Made by a program: the position numbers and the translations under genes. 53,306 nt of DNA. Source: Desulfomicrobium macestii (GTDB taxonomy: Bacteria > Desulfobacterota > Desulfovibrionia > Desulfovibrionales > Desulfomicrobiaceae). The stretch spans positions 1 to 53,306 of the forward strand of contig NZ_JADBGG010000033.1 in the NCBI RefSeq assembly GCF_014873765.1. The letters are read 5' to 3'. Positions 1 to 7,038 of this stretch are shown in pieces. The first letter of the stretch is position 1, and each line of letters opens with the position of its first letter. The notes beneath the pieces were generated by a model, which saw only the letters and a program-made list of their open reading frames with translations, was not told the origin of the DNA and made no database searches.

Positions 1-645
1 GGCAACAGGAGAGAGGCTTTCGAAACGCTGGACAAGCCGGCACTCCTGCCGCTGCCGTGCGCCCCTTACGTCTTTGCCGAGTGGAAGCAGGCCACTGTCA
101 ACATCGACTACCATGTCGAAGTAGACGGGCATTATTACTCCGTGCCGTGCAGCCTCATCAAAAAACGTATCGACGTCCGGATCACGGCCACCACCGTTGA
201 ATGCTTCCACAAGGGCCAACGTGTGGCTGCTCATCCCCGGTCCATGCAGAAAGGACGGCATACGACCGTCATGGAGCACATGCCCAAAAGTCACCAAGAG
301 TACGCGGGCTGGACCCCGGAGCGCCTCGCGCAATGGGCGCTAACGCTCGGCCCCAATGTCTCTGCGTTGACGGAAGCCATCATGGGTTCACGCAAACACC
401 CCGTACAGGGCTACAGATCCTGCCTGGGCGTCATCGGCCTGGCCAAGGAGCACGGTTCCGCACGCCTGGACGCGGCCTGTGAGCGGGCACTGCATTTGGG
501 TGCCCTTTCCCAGAAAAGTCTCAAGTCCATCCTCAAGACCGGCCTGGACCGTCTGCCGTTGCCGCTCCACAACGCCGACCAGACTTCCATACCCCACGAC
601 AACGTGCGTGGCCCGGAATACTACCGCAAGGAGGCCTCATGCTAA
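1..645 (+). CDS. istA: IS21-family transposase IstA, C-terminal part (5' truncated by window edge)
   Basis: The reading frame is open from base 1 and gives 214 visible residues; the first in-frame ATG is at 142 but is not the true start. The visible part matches the C-terminal region of IstA, downstream of the DDE catalytic core: a VDGHYYSVP segment typical of the Mu-type transposase C-terminal beta-barrel, then the helical tail with GYRSCLGVIGLAKEHG. The DDE residues lie upstream of the window. The stop codon overlaps the istB start by 7 bases (639-645), the usual translationally coupled arrangement in IS21 elements. IstA catalyses strand cleavage and transfer, with IstB as ATP-dependent helper. 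Confidence 0.9.
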   Translation, partial: GNRREAFETLDKPALLPLPCAPYVFAEWKQATVNIDYHVEVDGHYYSVPCSLIKKRIDVRITATTVECFHKGQRVAAHPRSMQKGRHTTVMEHMPKSHQEYAGWTPERLAQWALTLGPNVSALTEAIMGSRKHPVQGYRSCLGVIGLAKEHGSARLDAACERALHLGALSQKSLKSILKTGLDRLPLPLHNADQTSIPHDNVRGPEYYRKEASC

Positions 646-1382
646 GCCATCCAACCTCGCAGACTCTCAATGCCCTCGGCCTTGGCGGCATGGCCAAGGC
701 TCTGGAGGAACAGCGGGCCATGCAGGGCATCGAAGAACTGTGCTTTGAAGAGCGCCTGGCGCTTCTCATCGACCGCGAAAAACTGCACCGCATGAACCGC
801 CGTCTTACGACCCGGTTAAAGAAAGCAAAACTCAGGCACGCAGCCTGCTTCGAGGATATCGACCTTCACTCGCCAAGGGGGCTCGACAAGACCTTGGTCA
901 TGAGTCTGGGCTCCTGCTCCTGGGTCGGCAAAGGATACAACGTGCTCATCACCGGGGCGACGGGCGTAGGGAAGAGCTTCCTGGCCTGCGCCCTGGCTCA
1001 CAAGGCCTGCCTGGAAGGCTTCGACGCCTTGTACATGCGCTTGCCTCGGCTCATGGAGGATCTACTGATCGCCAAGGCCGATGGCCGGTACGGAAAGCTC
1101 ATGCGGTCCTTTGCTAAAACCCCTTTGCTCGTGATCGATGACTGGGGGTTGACCCCGATGACTCCGGCCACATGCAGGGAACTGCTTGAACTGCTCGAAG
1201 ACCGCCACGGCAGGCACTCGACCATCGTCACCAGCCAACTGCCAGTGGCAGCCTGGCACGAGTACCTCGCTGATGCGACCGTGGCTGACGCTATCCTCGA
1301 CCGCCTTGTACACAACGCCTACCAGCTCAACCTCAAAGGAGAATCCATGCGGAAGATGAAATCCATCATTGACCCCAACTGA
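639..1382 (+). CDS. istB: IS21-family helper ATPase IstB
   Basis: A 247-residue AAA+ ATPase of the IstB/DnaC family. The Walker A motif GATGVGKS is at residues 106-113, a Walker B (LLVIDDWGL) follows about 55 residues later, and the C-terminal arginine-rich segment (ILDRLVHNA) is family-typical. The length matches intact family members. IstB loads on target DNA and activates IstA. The start ATG at 639 overlaps the istA stop and is preceded by GGAGG within the istA 3' end. The gene looks intact, so this copy may still supply helper function. Confidence 0.93.
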   Translation: MLSHPTSQTLNALGLGGMAKALEEQRAMQGIEELCFEERLALLIDREKLHRMNRRLTTRLKKAKLRHAACFEDIDLHSPRGLDKTLVMSLGSCSWVGKGYNVLITGATGVGKSFLACALAHKACLEGFDALYMRLPRLMEDLLIAKADGRYGKLMRSFAKTPLLVIDDWGLTPMTPATCRELLELLEDRHGRHSTIVTSQLPVAAWHEYLADATVADAILDRLVHNAYQLNLKGESMRKMKSIIDPN

Positions 1383-1472
1383 CCAGTTCCCATAGCGTCC
1401 CAAAACCAGCATCGCTTCGCTCCGATTCTCTGGTCAGTTTCAGCCGGAACGGGTGGGCGGTTTCCCGTGGAA

Positions 1473-2168
1473 TCACTGGTCAGTTTGTCCGGAATGCGCA
1501 AACTCTTGTAATTTATGTTTGTTATTAGCCAGAAACTGTTCGAATCCAGTCCTGCATCCTGAGCCTTTTTCACTCAGTATGAGGCGGTGCTTCCTCAGTT
1601 GCTTCAAGTTGATAATTTCAGTAGGCGGCGATGTTTTGCTTGATTCGAACCATATTAGTGGAACTTCCATCAGTTTTTGCTTGTGCAGGTCCCGCGAAAA
1701 TCTGCGTTTGGGTTCAAGACCAGTCACGCCGATGTCAAAGTTTCCTGCCAAAAGTCCGTTGAACACTTCTTCACATTTGGTGATGGAAAGAGTTAGCTTG
1801 GCTTGAGGGTAACAATCTCTAAAGGCTGATAATCCGATTGGAAGAAGTTGCTCACCAGCAATGCAGCAGGCTCCAATATGTAATTCTCTAAGATGGCCAG
1901 CGCTGTATTTTTCCATATCCTGGATGAGTGTTTGTTGAACTCTCATCAATGCTTCGGCATGCTGGCAAAGATTTTCTCCGGATTCTGTAAGCCGGATGCG
2001 GTCAGAATGGGCGCGTATGAAAAGTGATGTCTGGAAAAGCTGTTCAAGTTTCTGGATTTGGAGGCTGACAGCCGGTTGAGATAGAAATAGTGCTTCTGCG
2101 GCCTTGGTAAAGCTTTCGACCTCTGCAACCTTCAAAAAGACTTTCATGGAGAATAGACTTAAATCCAT
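1473..2168 (-). pseudogene. LysR-family transcriptional regulator, 3' end cut off by IS21
   Basis: The N-terminus carries a winged helix-turn-helix of the LysR type (residues about 4-62, with FTKAAEALFLSQPAVSLQIQ), followed by most of a LysR effector-binding domain (IGACCIAGEQLLP, then FDIGVTG). The family is normally about 290-300 residues; here the frame stops after 231. The last eight residues (AHSGQTDQ) are encoded by the right terminus of the adjacent IS21 element, so about 223 residues are native. The missing part is the second half of the effector domain, so ligand sensing and probably tetramer function are impaired. The target is unknown; the nearest gene is the split-Soret cytochrome on the same strand. 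Confidence 0.85.
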
Positions 2169-2369
2169 CTTTATTTTTTAACAGAGATCAGAATGTATGT
2201 CTACAGTGTCCCTCCAGAAATCATGTTCAATCAACTTTTCCAGACATTTTTGACATAAAACCTGTAGCTTTTGGGTATCCGAGTATTAAAATCGGAAACT
2301 TGTCGATGGCTGTCCATATAAAAATCCATAGCTACGAAACAACCTGCGGCGGAGAAGTGGGCTCTTTGA

Positions 2370-3200
2370 TTATTTGCCTTGATGAGGGTCTCCGTGGCAT
2401 TGTACGCAGTTCATTTTTGAAAGCACATTCACATTTTCCCCGTTTTCTCCGTGGCAAGAGTTGCAGCTGGTGGCGACTGACGACTGTGCATACAGAGGTT
2501 TGAATTTTTTATCGTAGTTGTCGTTCAATATCTGGATGGCATAGGCAACCGAATCTCCAGTCAAGCGAGCACAGCGTTCCTTGCGATCGGTGCAGGTGAT
2601 TTGTTCTCCGGTTTTCATGCACCAGTTTGTGGAAGAAACATGACACAAAGGTGAACCACTTTTGCATGGCGGGATAATCTGGTCGCATTTGTTGATTCCG
2701 TACAGTTTTTCAACAGCATATTGGTTGCTTAAATCTGTAGGTAGCATTGTGTCGGAGTACCATGCAAAAAGTTCGTTAACCAACATATCCGCGGTTTTCT
2801 TGTCGCAGACCAGTGAAATGGCTGCTGCTGCACCGTTCAGTGCGCCGCACAGCATCCCCCATCCCACGCCGCCTCCATGCCCGTAGATCATCAACTCCGT
2901 CGGCAGGCTGTAATACGGTTCGCCTACTTCGGCTCGAAGCGCGGTAATTATTGGATGAAAACCGGCATATGAGCATCCCTTTCCGCTCCAGTAGCTGTCA
3001 TGCCCGAGTTTGCGGCAAAATTCCGGATCAAGTTTGGCGTAAGGCCACGGCCATGCGTGGGGCTGCGCGGTTGCTGCAAACAACTTATGAGGTGCTATCG
3101 CCTGCAGTCCGGTAGCAGCCACGGCAGCACCTGCCGCCGCTGCAGTTCCGTATTTGAAGGATTGTCGTAAGAACTGTCTTCTGGATGTGATCGCGTTCAT
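2370..3200 (-). CDS. Split-Soret cytochrome c, Tat-exported
   Basis: A 276-residue protein beginning with a twin-arginine signal (SRRQFLR at about residues 6-12, then an alanine-rich hydrophobic stretch to about residue 43), so it should be exported folded to the periplasm. Two c-type heme sites, CNSCH (246-250) and CVQCH (265-269), lie at the extreme C-terminus. This arrangement, plus the Cys-rich middle (CDQIIPPCKSGSPLC; CTDRKERC), matches the split-Soret cytochrome c family of Desulfovibrio, a dimer with stacked hemes. An iron-sulfur ligand role for the middle cysteines is known for some family members and only inferred here. A strong ribosome site (AGGAGG) lies 5 bases before the ATG. The physiological electron partner is not established. 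Confidence 0.9.
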   Translation of the reverse strand: MNAITSRRQFLRQSFKYGTAAAAGAAVAATGLQAIAPHKLFAATAQPHAWPWPYAKLDPEFCRKLGHDSYWSGKGCSYAGFHPIITALRAEVGEPYYSLPTELMIYGHGGGVGWGMLCGALNGAAAAISLVCDKKTADMLVNELFAWYSDTMLPTDLSNQYAVEKLYGINKCDQIIPPCKSGSPLCHVSSTNWCMKTGEQITCTDRKERCARLTGDSVAYAIQILNDNYDKKFKPLYAQSSVATSCNSCHGENGENVNVLSKMNCVQCHGDPHQGK

Positions 3201-3458
3201 ATCGTCCTCCTTTTTTGGATGATGTTAATTTTTTTAGCTTGTTCGCGAAGTAATACAAATTAAAAATTTTAATGAGCATATAGAGTTATAAACAAATTCA
3301 ATGTCCTTATCTGATTGTCCGCTGTTCTGTTTATTGTAGATATCAAGCCCGTCCTGAAAATGCTAAAAAAGTCCATGGAGTATAAGGCTGTACAGGCCAA
3401 GCAATGAATCAAGAAATGTAGAGGAGCGCAGAGGAGGCGGATCAGAGAGGTGCCGGGG

Positions 3459-3569
3459 CAGATTTTGAATCTTGAATTTTACCAGATACTTTCCGCTTCA
3501 TGGCCAGGCAAATTCAATCCAAATCAAGACAAGGGATTTCAGTTTGCACGCTGAAATCCCTTATTTTTT
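3459..3569 (+). repeat. Repeat A, copy 1 (hairpin-bearing dispersed repeat)
   Basis: A left arm with TTGAATCTTGAATTTTACC is followed, about 55 bases later, by a perfect 12-bp inverted repeat (AAGGGATTTCAG at 3531-3542, loop TTTGCACG, complement at 3551-3562) and ATTTTTT. Two other copies in the window share both arms (near 5534 and 11614). The hairpin plus T-run could act as a rho-independent terminator on the plus strand. Confidence 0.8.
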
Positions 3570-3687
3570 GGTGCGCTGTGCTTTTGCTTCATCGGCCAGA
3601 ACCCGGCCATTCAGGATGAAGTCATTCGGTAACGGGCGTTTTTTTTGTTTACGTACGCATGGCCCGACCGGGACCTTATAAGTATGT

Positions 3688-3807
3688 ATGACAAAAGAAG
3701 TAGTTGCCGTTGGTGCAACTTTTCTTGTAGCGGATGTGCGAAAAGAAATTGCATGCTTTGATGAATGTGAAGGTCAATGCTGGAACTGTCTTCCTGTGTC
3801 CGTTTGA
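3688..3807 (+). pseudogene. Possible remnant of a glyoxalase/VOC-family gene
   Basis: A 39-codon frame whose start (VGATFLVADVRKEIACF) resembles the first strand and helix of VOC-superfamily proteins (FLVADV followed by a helix). It stops after 39 codons and no downstream continuation is obvious. It could equally be chance. It sits in the accessory segment between repeat A copy 1 and the orphan membrane protein. Confidence 0.2.
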
Positions 3808-3966
3808 TGAAGATGAGAAATTTAATAATGGGCAGGAAAGTGTTCGAGCAGTGTTAATTAAAATTCAACTCGTAATATTTATTTCGATCATGTCGATTTT
3901 TATACAATATTTCTGAAAATTCATATTTCACACATTTTGAACAACTATTTCACAGAAGGGTTCTAA

Positions 3967-5076
3967 ATGAGCTTCGTTATTACACACGAAAACGTCATGG
4001 ACTGTCTTGTCATGGTCGCGAATGATGAAATCGAAATAAAAGATATCAGATTTTCGGATGATTTTGAAATTCATATCAAGATAAATGGCGAGCGATGGAA
4101 TGGAAGTGTCAACTATTACGTCGCAAAATATATAGTTCAGCTTCAAAAAGATATTATAAAAATTCACAATAGCTTATTTCCTAGCGATAAAATGAGCATT
4201 AAAAGTCTTCGAAAAGTTGACAGGCAAATGCTTATTGATGTAAAAATACATGATGGATGCACAGAGATAAGGGCGAAATTAAGTCAAATTCTTGATGAAA
4301 GTATATCTAAAATTATTGATAAAGTAATGGAAAGGGTCACAGCAAAACAAATTTTAGCAGGTTTCATAACTGCTGCAGTATTATATGCAGGCAGCAATAT
4401 CATAATTAATTGCACAAATCGTCATTACGACGCAAAAGAAACGATCGAGCGCCTCAAGTCCGAAGAAGTTGTGCAGCTTGAACAAATCAGGCTTGATAAA
4501 ATCCGGGAAGTGAACGACGCGAACACACGGGAATTGCTGATAGGGCAGATAGGCGCCTCTCTCGAACTGGCCAGCAAGAATGCCGAGAGCTTCCGGTATT
4601 TACGCAATGCTCTTGACCCTGATGATACTATAACAGCGGCCCGGCATGGGAACACTGTCTCCGGCGACGATCTGAGGCTCTCTGGCAAGGACAGGCCCGA
4701 GCGAAGCGCTGTTTACGTCGACGGTTTTTACACTATAACCGGCATAGATATTAAATATAATCGGCTCACTTTTCTCGCAGAGAACGAACGTGCGATAAGC
4801 GCTTCAACGGAAATGCTCAGCGATCACGAGAAGTCCTCCATTCATGACATGCTCAAGAGCGGAGATATTGAAAAGGTATGCCCGACAATTGGGTTGCTCG
4901 TCACCGCCAAAACAAAGGGCGAAGACATTGAATCGTTGTCAGTTGTCGGACTTGCAGACACTCCACGACCAGGCCATGTTCCTTACTCTGAACTTGCCGG
5001 TGTGAAGAAGGTGGTTCAGAAGAAGTCTGCCGCATCTCTCCCCCTTTCGAAGTTGATGGGTGTTCCAGATTCATAG
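3967..5076 (+). CDS. Orphan membrane-anchored protein of unknown function
   Basis: A 369-residue protein I do not recognise. The N-terminal 125 residues are charged and of mixed secondary-structure character. One predicted transmembrane segment lies at about 128-148 (ILAGFITAAVLYAGSN), followed by a charged helical, likely coiled-coil stretch at 153-190. A C-terminal region of about 180 residues includes a beta-rich part around YVDGFYTITGIDIKYN. The first half is strongly AT-rich and the second half is close to the chromosomal composition, suggesting recent transfer or a mosaic gene. The ATG has a weak upstream AGAAGGG about 9 bases away. The gene is bracketed by repeat A copies 1 and 2, with no partner gene inside the bracket, so it may be a single-gene cargo module. 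A defence role is possible but has no direct support. Confidence 0.7.
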   Translation: MSFVITHENVMDCLVMVANDEIEIKDIRFSDDFEIHIKINGERWNGSVNYYVAKYIVQLQKDIIKIHNSLFPSDKMSIKSLRKVDRQMLIDVKIHDGCTEIRAKLSQILDESISKIIDKVMERVTAKQILAGFITAAVLYAGSNIIINCTNRHYDAKETIERLKSEEVVQLEQIRLDKIREVNDANTRELLIGQIGASLELASKNAESFRYLRNALDPDDTITAARHGNTVSGDDLRLSGKDRPERSAVYVDGFYTITGIDIKYNRLTFLAENERAISASTEMLSDHEKSSIHDMLKSGDIEKVCPTIGLLVTAKTKGEDIESLSVVGLADTPRPGHVPYSELAGVKKVVQKKSAASLPLSKLMGVPDS

Positions 5077-5311
5077 AAAACCCCTCGACTTGTGTCATTA
5101 TCGACACGCCCGCACATGAGGAAAGAAAGAATAGAGGGAAAAAAGGGGGCACCCATCAAAAGGACCGAGGTCAAGAGAAATTACTCCCTCAGGCCAGAAA
5201 ATCAGGTTTTCTCGCCTCGGACAAAACTACTTGATAATACTCCGAATTTCTTTGATTTATGCCTTTGTCTAAATATCAATTTTACGCTGTCGGCGTATTT
5301 CGCCGCACCAG

Positions 5312-5512
5312 TCACCCATCAAGATCAAGGCTGTCGGGGAAGCCCCACCGTCTTGCGACGGCCAGATATTCTTCGATTCCACGCCATGTCCTAAGTGTTA
5401 TTACAGATCTCATGGTTGCAAACCAACCAGTTACTGGTTCATGCCCTGGAAGAATTTGCAGAACTTGACGCACACAACTGTCATCCGAAAAGCTGGAAGC
5501 GGTGGCTACCAA
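5312..5512 (-). pseudogene. Possible remnant of a small helix-turn-helix protein
   Basis: A 66-codon frame whose segment LRTWRGIEEYLAVARRWGFP resembles the first helices of excisionase- or MerR-like DNA-binding proteins, in which a 'TWxEIxxYLxVSxRTxxxW' pattern is common. The recognition helix looks degraded and the frame ends soon after. No clear ribosome site is visible. It could be a decayed regulator of the preceding module or a chance frame. Confidence 0.2.
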
Positions 5513-5533
5513 TCAAAAAGCGGTGACCGGGTT

Positions 5534-5646
5534 CAGATCTTGAATCTTGAATTTTACCAAATACTCCCCACCTCCAGACCAGACCCGCTCACTCCAAAAC
5601 AAAACAAGACAATGGATTTCAGTTTGCGCGCCGCAGTCCCTTTTTT
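5534..5646 (+). repeat. Repeat A, copy 2 (degenerate hairpin)
   Basis: The left arm CAGATCTTGAATCTTGAA is nearly identical to copies 1 and 3. The middle part (CGCTCACTCCAAAAC) matches copy 3, and ATGGATTTCAGTTTG matches the hairpin 5' side. The hairpin 3' side has diverged (CCGCAGTCCC), so the 12-bp stem is no longer perfect. A T-run follows. Confidence 0.75.
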
Positions 5647-5675
5647 CTTCGTGGAAATTTTCTGCTGACGAAAAA

Positions 5676-5718
5676 TGTAAGATAAAGGTATGACGCGCAA
5701 TATCGTCTTTGTCCGCGC
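5676..5718 (+). repeat. Repeat B, copy 1
   Basis: The 43-base unit matches the segment at 6862-6904. It can fold with GATAAAG (5681-5687) pairing to CTTTGTC (5707-5713); the change from A to G in the 3' arm keeps pairing as G-U, which suggests the structure rather than the sequence is maintained. It abuts repeat A copy 2 and precedes the hydrolase gene. Confidence 0.65.
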
Positions 5719-5833
5719 TCTGTTCCCGCCGTCCCATTTTCCAAAGTTTTTCTTGCACCCCATGCCTCCTGTTCGACACGGGGCTTTCTTTTCCTCGCGT
5801 TTTCCCGAATGATGTACCTTTCGAGGAGGATGC

Positions 5834-6691
5834 ATGGAGGTACGCAAAGTATACGTGGCACCGGACGGGGCGCGCATCGCCTACGGTCTGACCAGGGCCG
5901 GGGAGGCGCGGCGAACGCTGGTTCTGCTGCACGGCGTGGCCAGCAACATGACCCGGTGGTGGAGGTTTCTGGCCGAGACGCGCCTGGTCGATAGCTGGGA
6001 CATCCTGCGCTTGGACCTGCGCGGGCACGGCGGCTCCGTGTGGCGGGGGAGGCTCGGCATGGGGGTGTGGTCCTCGGACCTGGCCGGGATTCTGCGTTCC
6101 GAGGGGGCCGGGCCGGCCGAGGTTGTCGGGCACTGCCTGGGCGCCAACCTGGCTCTGTGGTTCGCGCGGCTGGAACCAGCCCTCGTCTCCGGGCTGGTGC
6201 TCATCGAACCCATGTTCCGCGCCGCCATCACCGGCCGCATGAAACACATCCTGCACCTGCGCCCCATGCTGGCCGCCCTGACGCCGTCCCTCATGGCCCT
6301 GGCGTCCGCCGGCATTCACCGGAAAACCCTGCCGCCCCTGGATCTGGCAACCCTCGATCAGGCCGCCTACGCCTCCATGGCCGGCGGCTCCTTCCCCACG
6401 GATCGCTACGCCTCGCCCCTCCATGAGCTCCGAATCCTCCCCACCGTGGCCTACGTGCAGGACCTTCTGGCCGTGACGGGCCCGCTGCCTGATCTGTCGA
6501 AAATCACCACGCCGGCATTGTCCCTGCTGTCCAGCGGCGGCATGTTCGGCGACCCGGAGATCACCGTCAGATGCCTGGCCGAGCTTCCGGACTGCCGGGT
6601 TGAACATCTCGACTCCGTGCACTGGATTCCCACGGAGCAGCCCCGGGGCATGCGCGAGAGCATCGAGAGATGGTGCGGCAGGCACGGCTGA
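5834..6691 (+). CDS. Alpha/beta-hydrolase fold protein with cysteine at the nucleophile position
   Basis: A 285-residue protein with the alpha/beta-hydrolase layout: oxyanion-hole motif LLHGVASN near residues 31-38, DLRGHGGS at 61-68, nucleophile elbow GHCLG at 99-103, probable acid D240 (GGMFGDPE) and catalytic histidine H263 (DSVHWIP). The elbow carries Cys101 where most family members have Ser; dienelactone hydrolase is a known cysteine precedent, though it belongs to a different subfamily. No signal peptide is apparent, so it is probably cytoplasmic. The substrate is not predictable. The start is fixed by a strong GAGGAGG 4 bases before the ATG. Copies of repeat B flank the gene on both sides. 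Composition is GC-rich like the core genome. Confidence 0.85.
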   Translation: MEVRKVYVAPDGARIAYGLTRAGEARRTLVLLHGVASNMTRWWRFLAETRLVDSWDILRLDLRGHGGSVWRGRLGMGVWSSDLAGILRSEGAGPAEVVGHCLGANLALWFARLEPALVSGLVLIEPMFRAAITGRMKHILHLRPMLAALTPSLMALASAGIHRKTLPPLDLATLDQAAYASMAGGSFPTDRYASPLHELRILPTVAYVQDLLAVTGPLPDLSKITTPALSLLSSGGMFGDPEITVRCLAELPDCRVEHLDSVHWIPTEQPRGMRESIERWCGRHG

Positions 6692-7038
6692 ATAGAAAGA
6701 AACGGGGCGGGTATGCTTTGGACTGTTCTACCGCCAAGATCGCAGGACGCAATCGGGGTCATGAAAATGTCCGGGAAAGGGGGCCTGCCTTTGGCCTTCC
6801 TGTCGCCAAGACAGCAGGAAACACCGCAAAAGGTCAGCAGGTAATTTATACTGATGGAAATTGTACGATAAAGGTTTTGCGAGCAATCTCGTCTTTATCC
6901 GCGCCTTTCGGGTGGCGTCGGCTGCACGGTGTTGGACATCGGCTCACCGGCAATGCCCACGATTTCATCTCCAAGGGCATGCTGCCGGAAGCGATCGAGG
7001 CGGACAGTTGGCTGCTTGAACGGCTTTGCAGGCAAAGG
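6692..7038. other. Intergenic region containing repeat B copy 2
   Basis: Between the hydrolase gene and the 3' end of the diguanylate cyclase gene. The only structure I can support is repeat B copy 2 at 6862-6904. A plus-strand frame runs through the region but overlaps both neighbours and shows no family resemblance. Confidence 0.5.
6862..6904 (+). repeat. Repeat B, copy 2
   Basis: Matches repeat B copy 1 over about 43 bases with partial similarity further left. A hairpin forms from GATAAAG (6867-6873) and CTTTATC (6893-6899), with an inner GCGAG/CTCG pairing. Together the two copies bracket the hydrolase gene in direct orientation. Confidence 0.65.

Larger units (their letters stand above)
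1..1500 (+). mobile_element. IS21-family insertion sequence, right part
   Basis: The window opens inside this element. It contains the 3' part of istA, the overlapping istB, and a non-coding right end of about 118 bp. That end carries repeated boxes of the type CTGGTCAGTTT followed by CCGGAA, at about 1430 and 1475, and an inverted relative near 1380 (ACTGACCAGT). Multiple terminal repeats of this kind are typical of IS21-family ends. The outermost box runs into GGAATGCGCA, ending at 1500, where the open frame of the opposite-strand LysR gene begins to look native, so 1500 is the likely element boundary. The left end lies outside the window. Confidence 0.85.
3201..3966. other. Intergenic region with repeat A copy 1 and gene remnants
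   Basis: About 770 bases separate the cytochrome gene from the next convincing gene. The stretch becomes markedly AT-rich after 3200 and again after 3810. It holds the upstream region of the cytochrome gene, repeat A copy 1 (3459-3569), a 39-codon frame at 3688-3807 that resembles a glyoxalase-type N-terminus, and the AT-rich leader of the orphan membrane protein gene. No tRNA or intact gene is visible. Confidence 0.6.
5077..5833. other. Intergenic region with repeat A copy 2, repeat B copy 1 and a possible HTH remnant
   Basis: About 757 bases with no convincing intact gene. It contains a minus-strand 66-codon frame with a helix-turn-helix-like stretch (5312-5512), repeat A copy 2 (5534-5646) directly followed by repeat B copy 1 (5676-5718), and then the leader of the alpha/beta hydrolase gene. 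Confidence 0.6.

Noticed and set aside
3531-3562. Small RNA gene at the repeat A hairpin
   Set aside because: Only a hairpin with T-run is seen; no promoter at suitable distance and it recurs as part of a dispersed repeat, so repeat/terminator is the safer call.
5092-5394. 100-codon frame after the orphan membrane protein
   Set aside because: No ribosome site, composition or motif supporting it; it overlaps other short frames equally well.
5513-6685. 390-codon minus-strand frame opposite the hydrolase
   Set aside because: Proline/glycine/glutamine-rich shadow without motifs; it also runs through repeats A and B.
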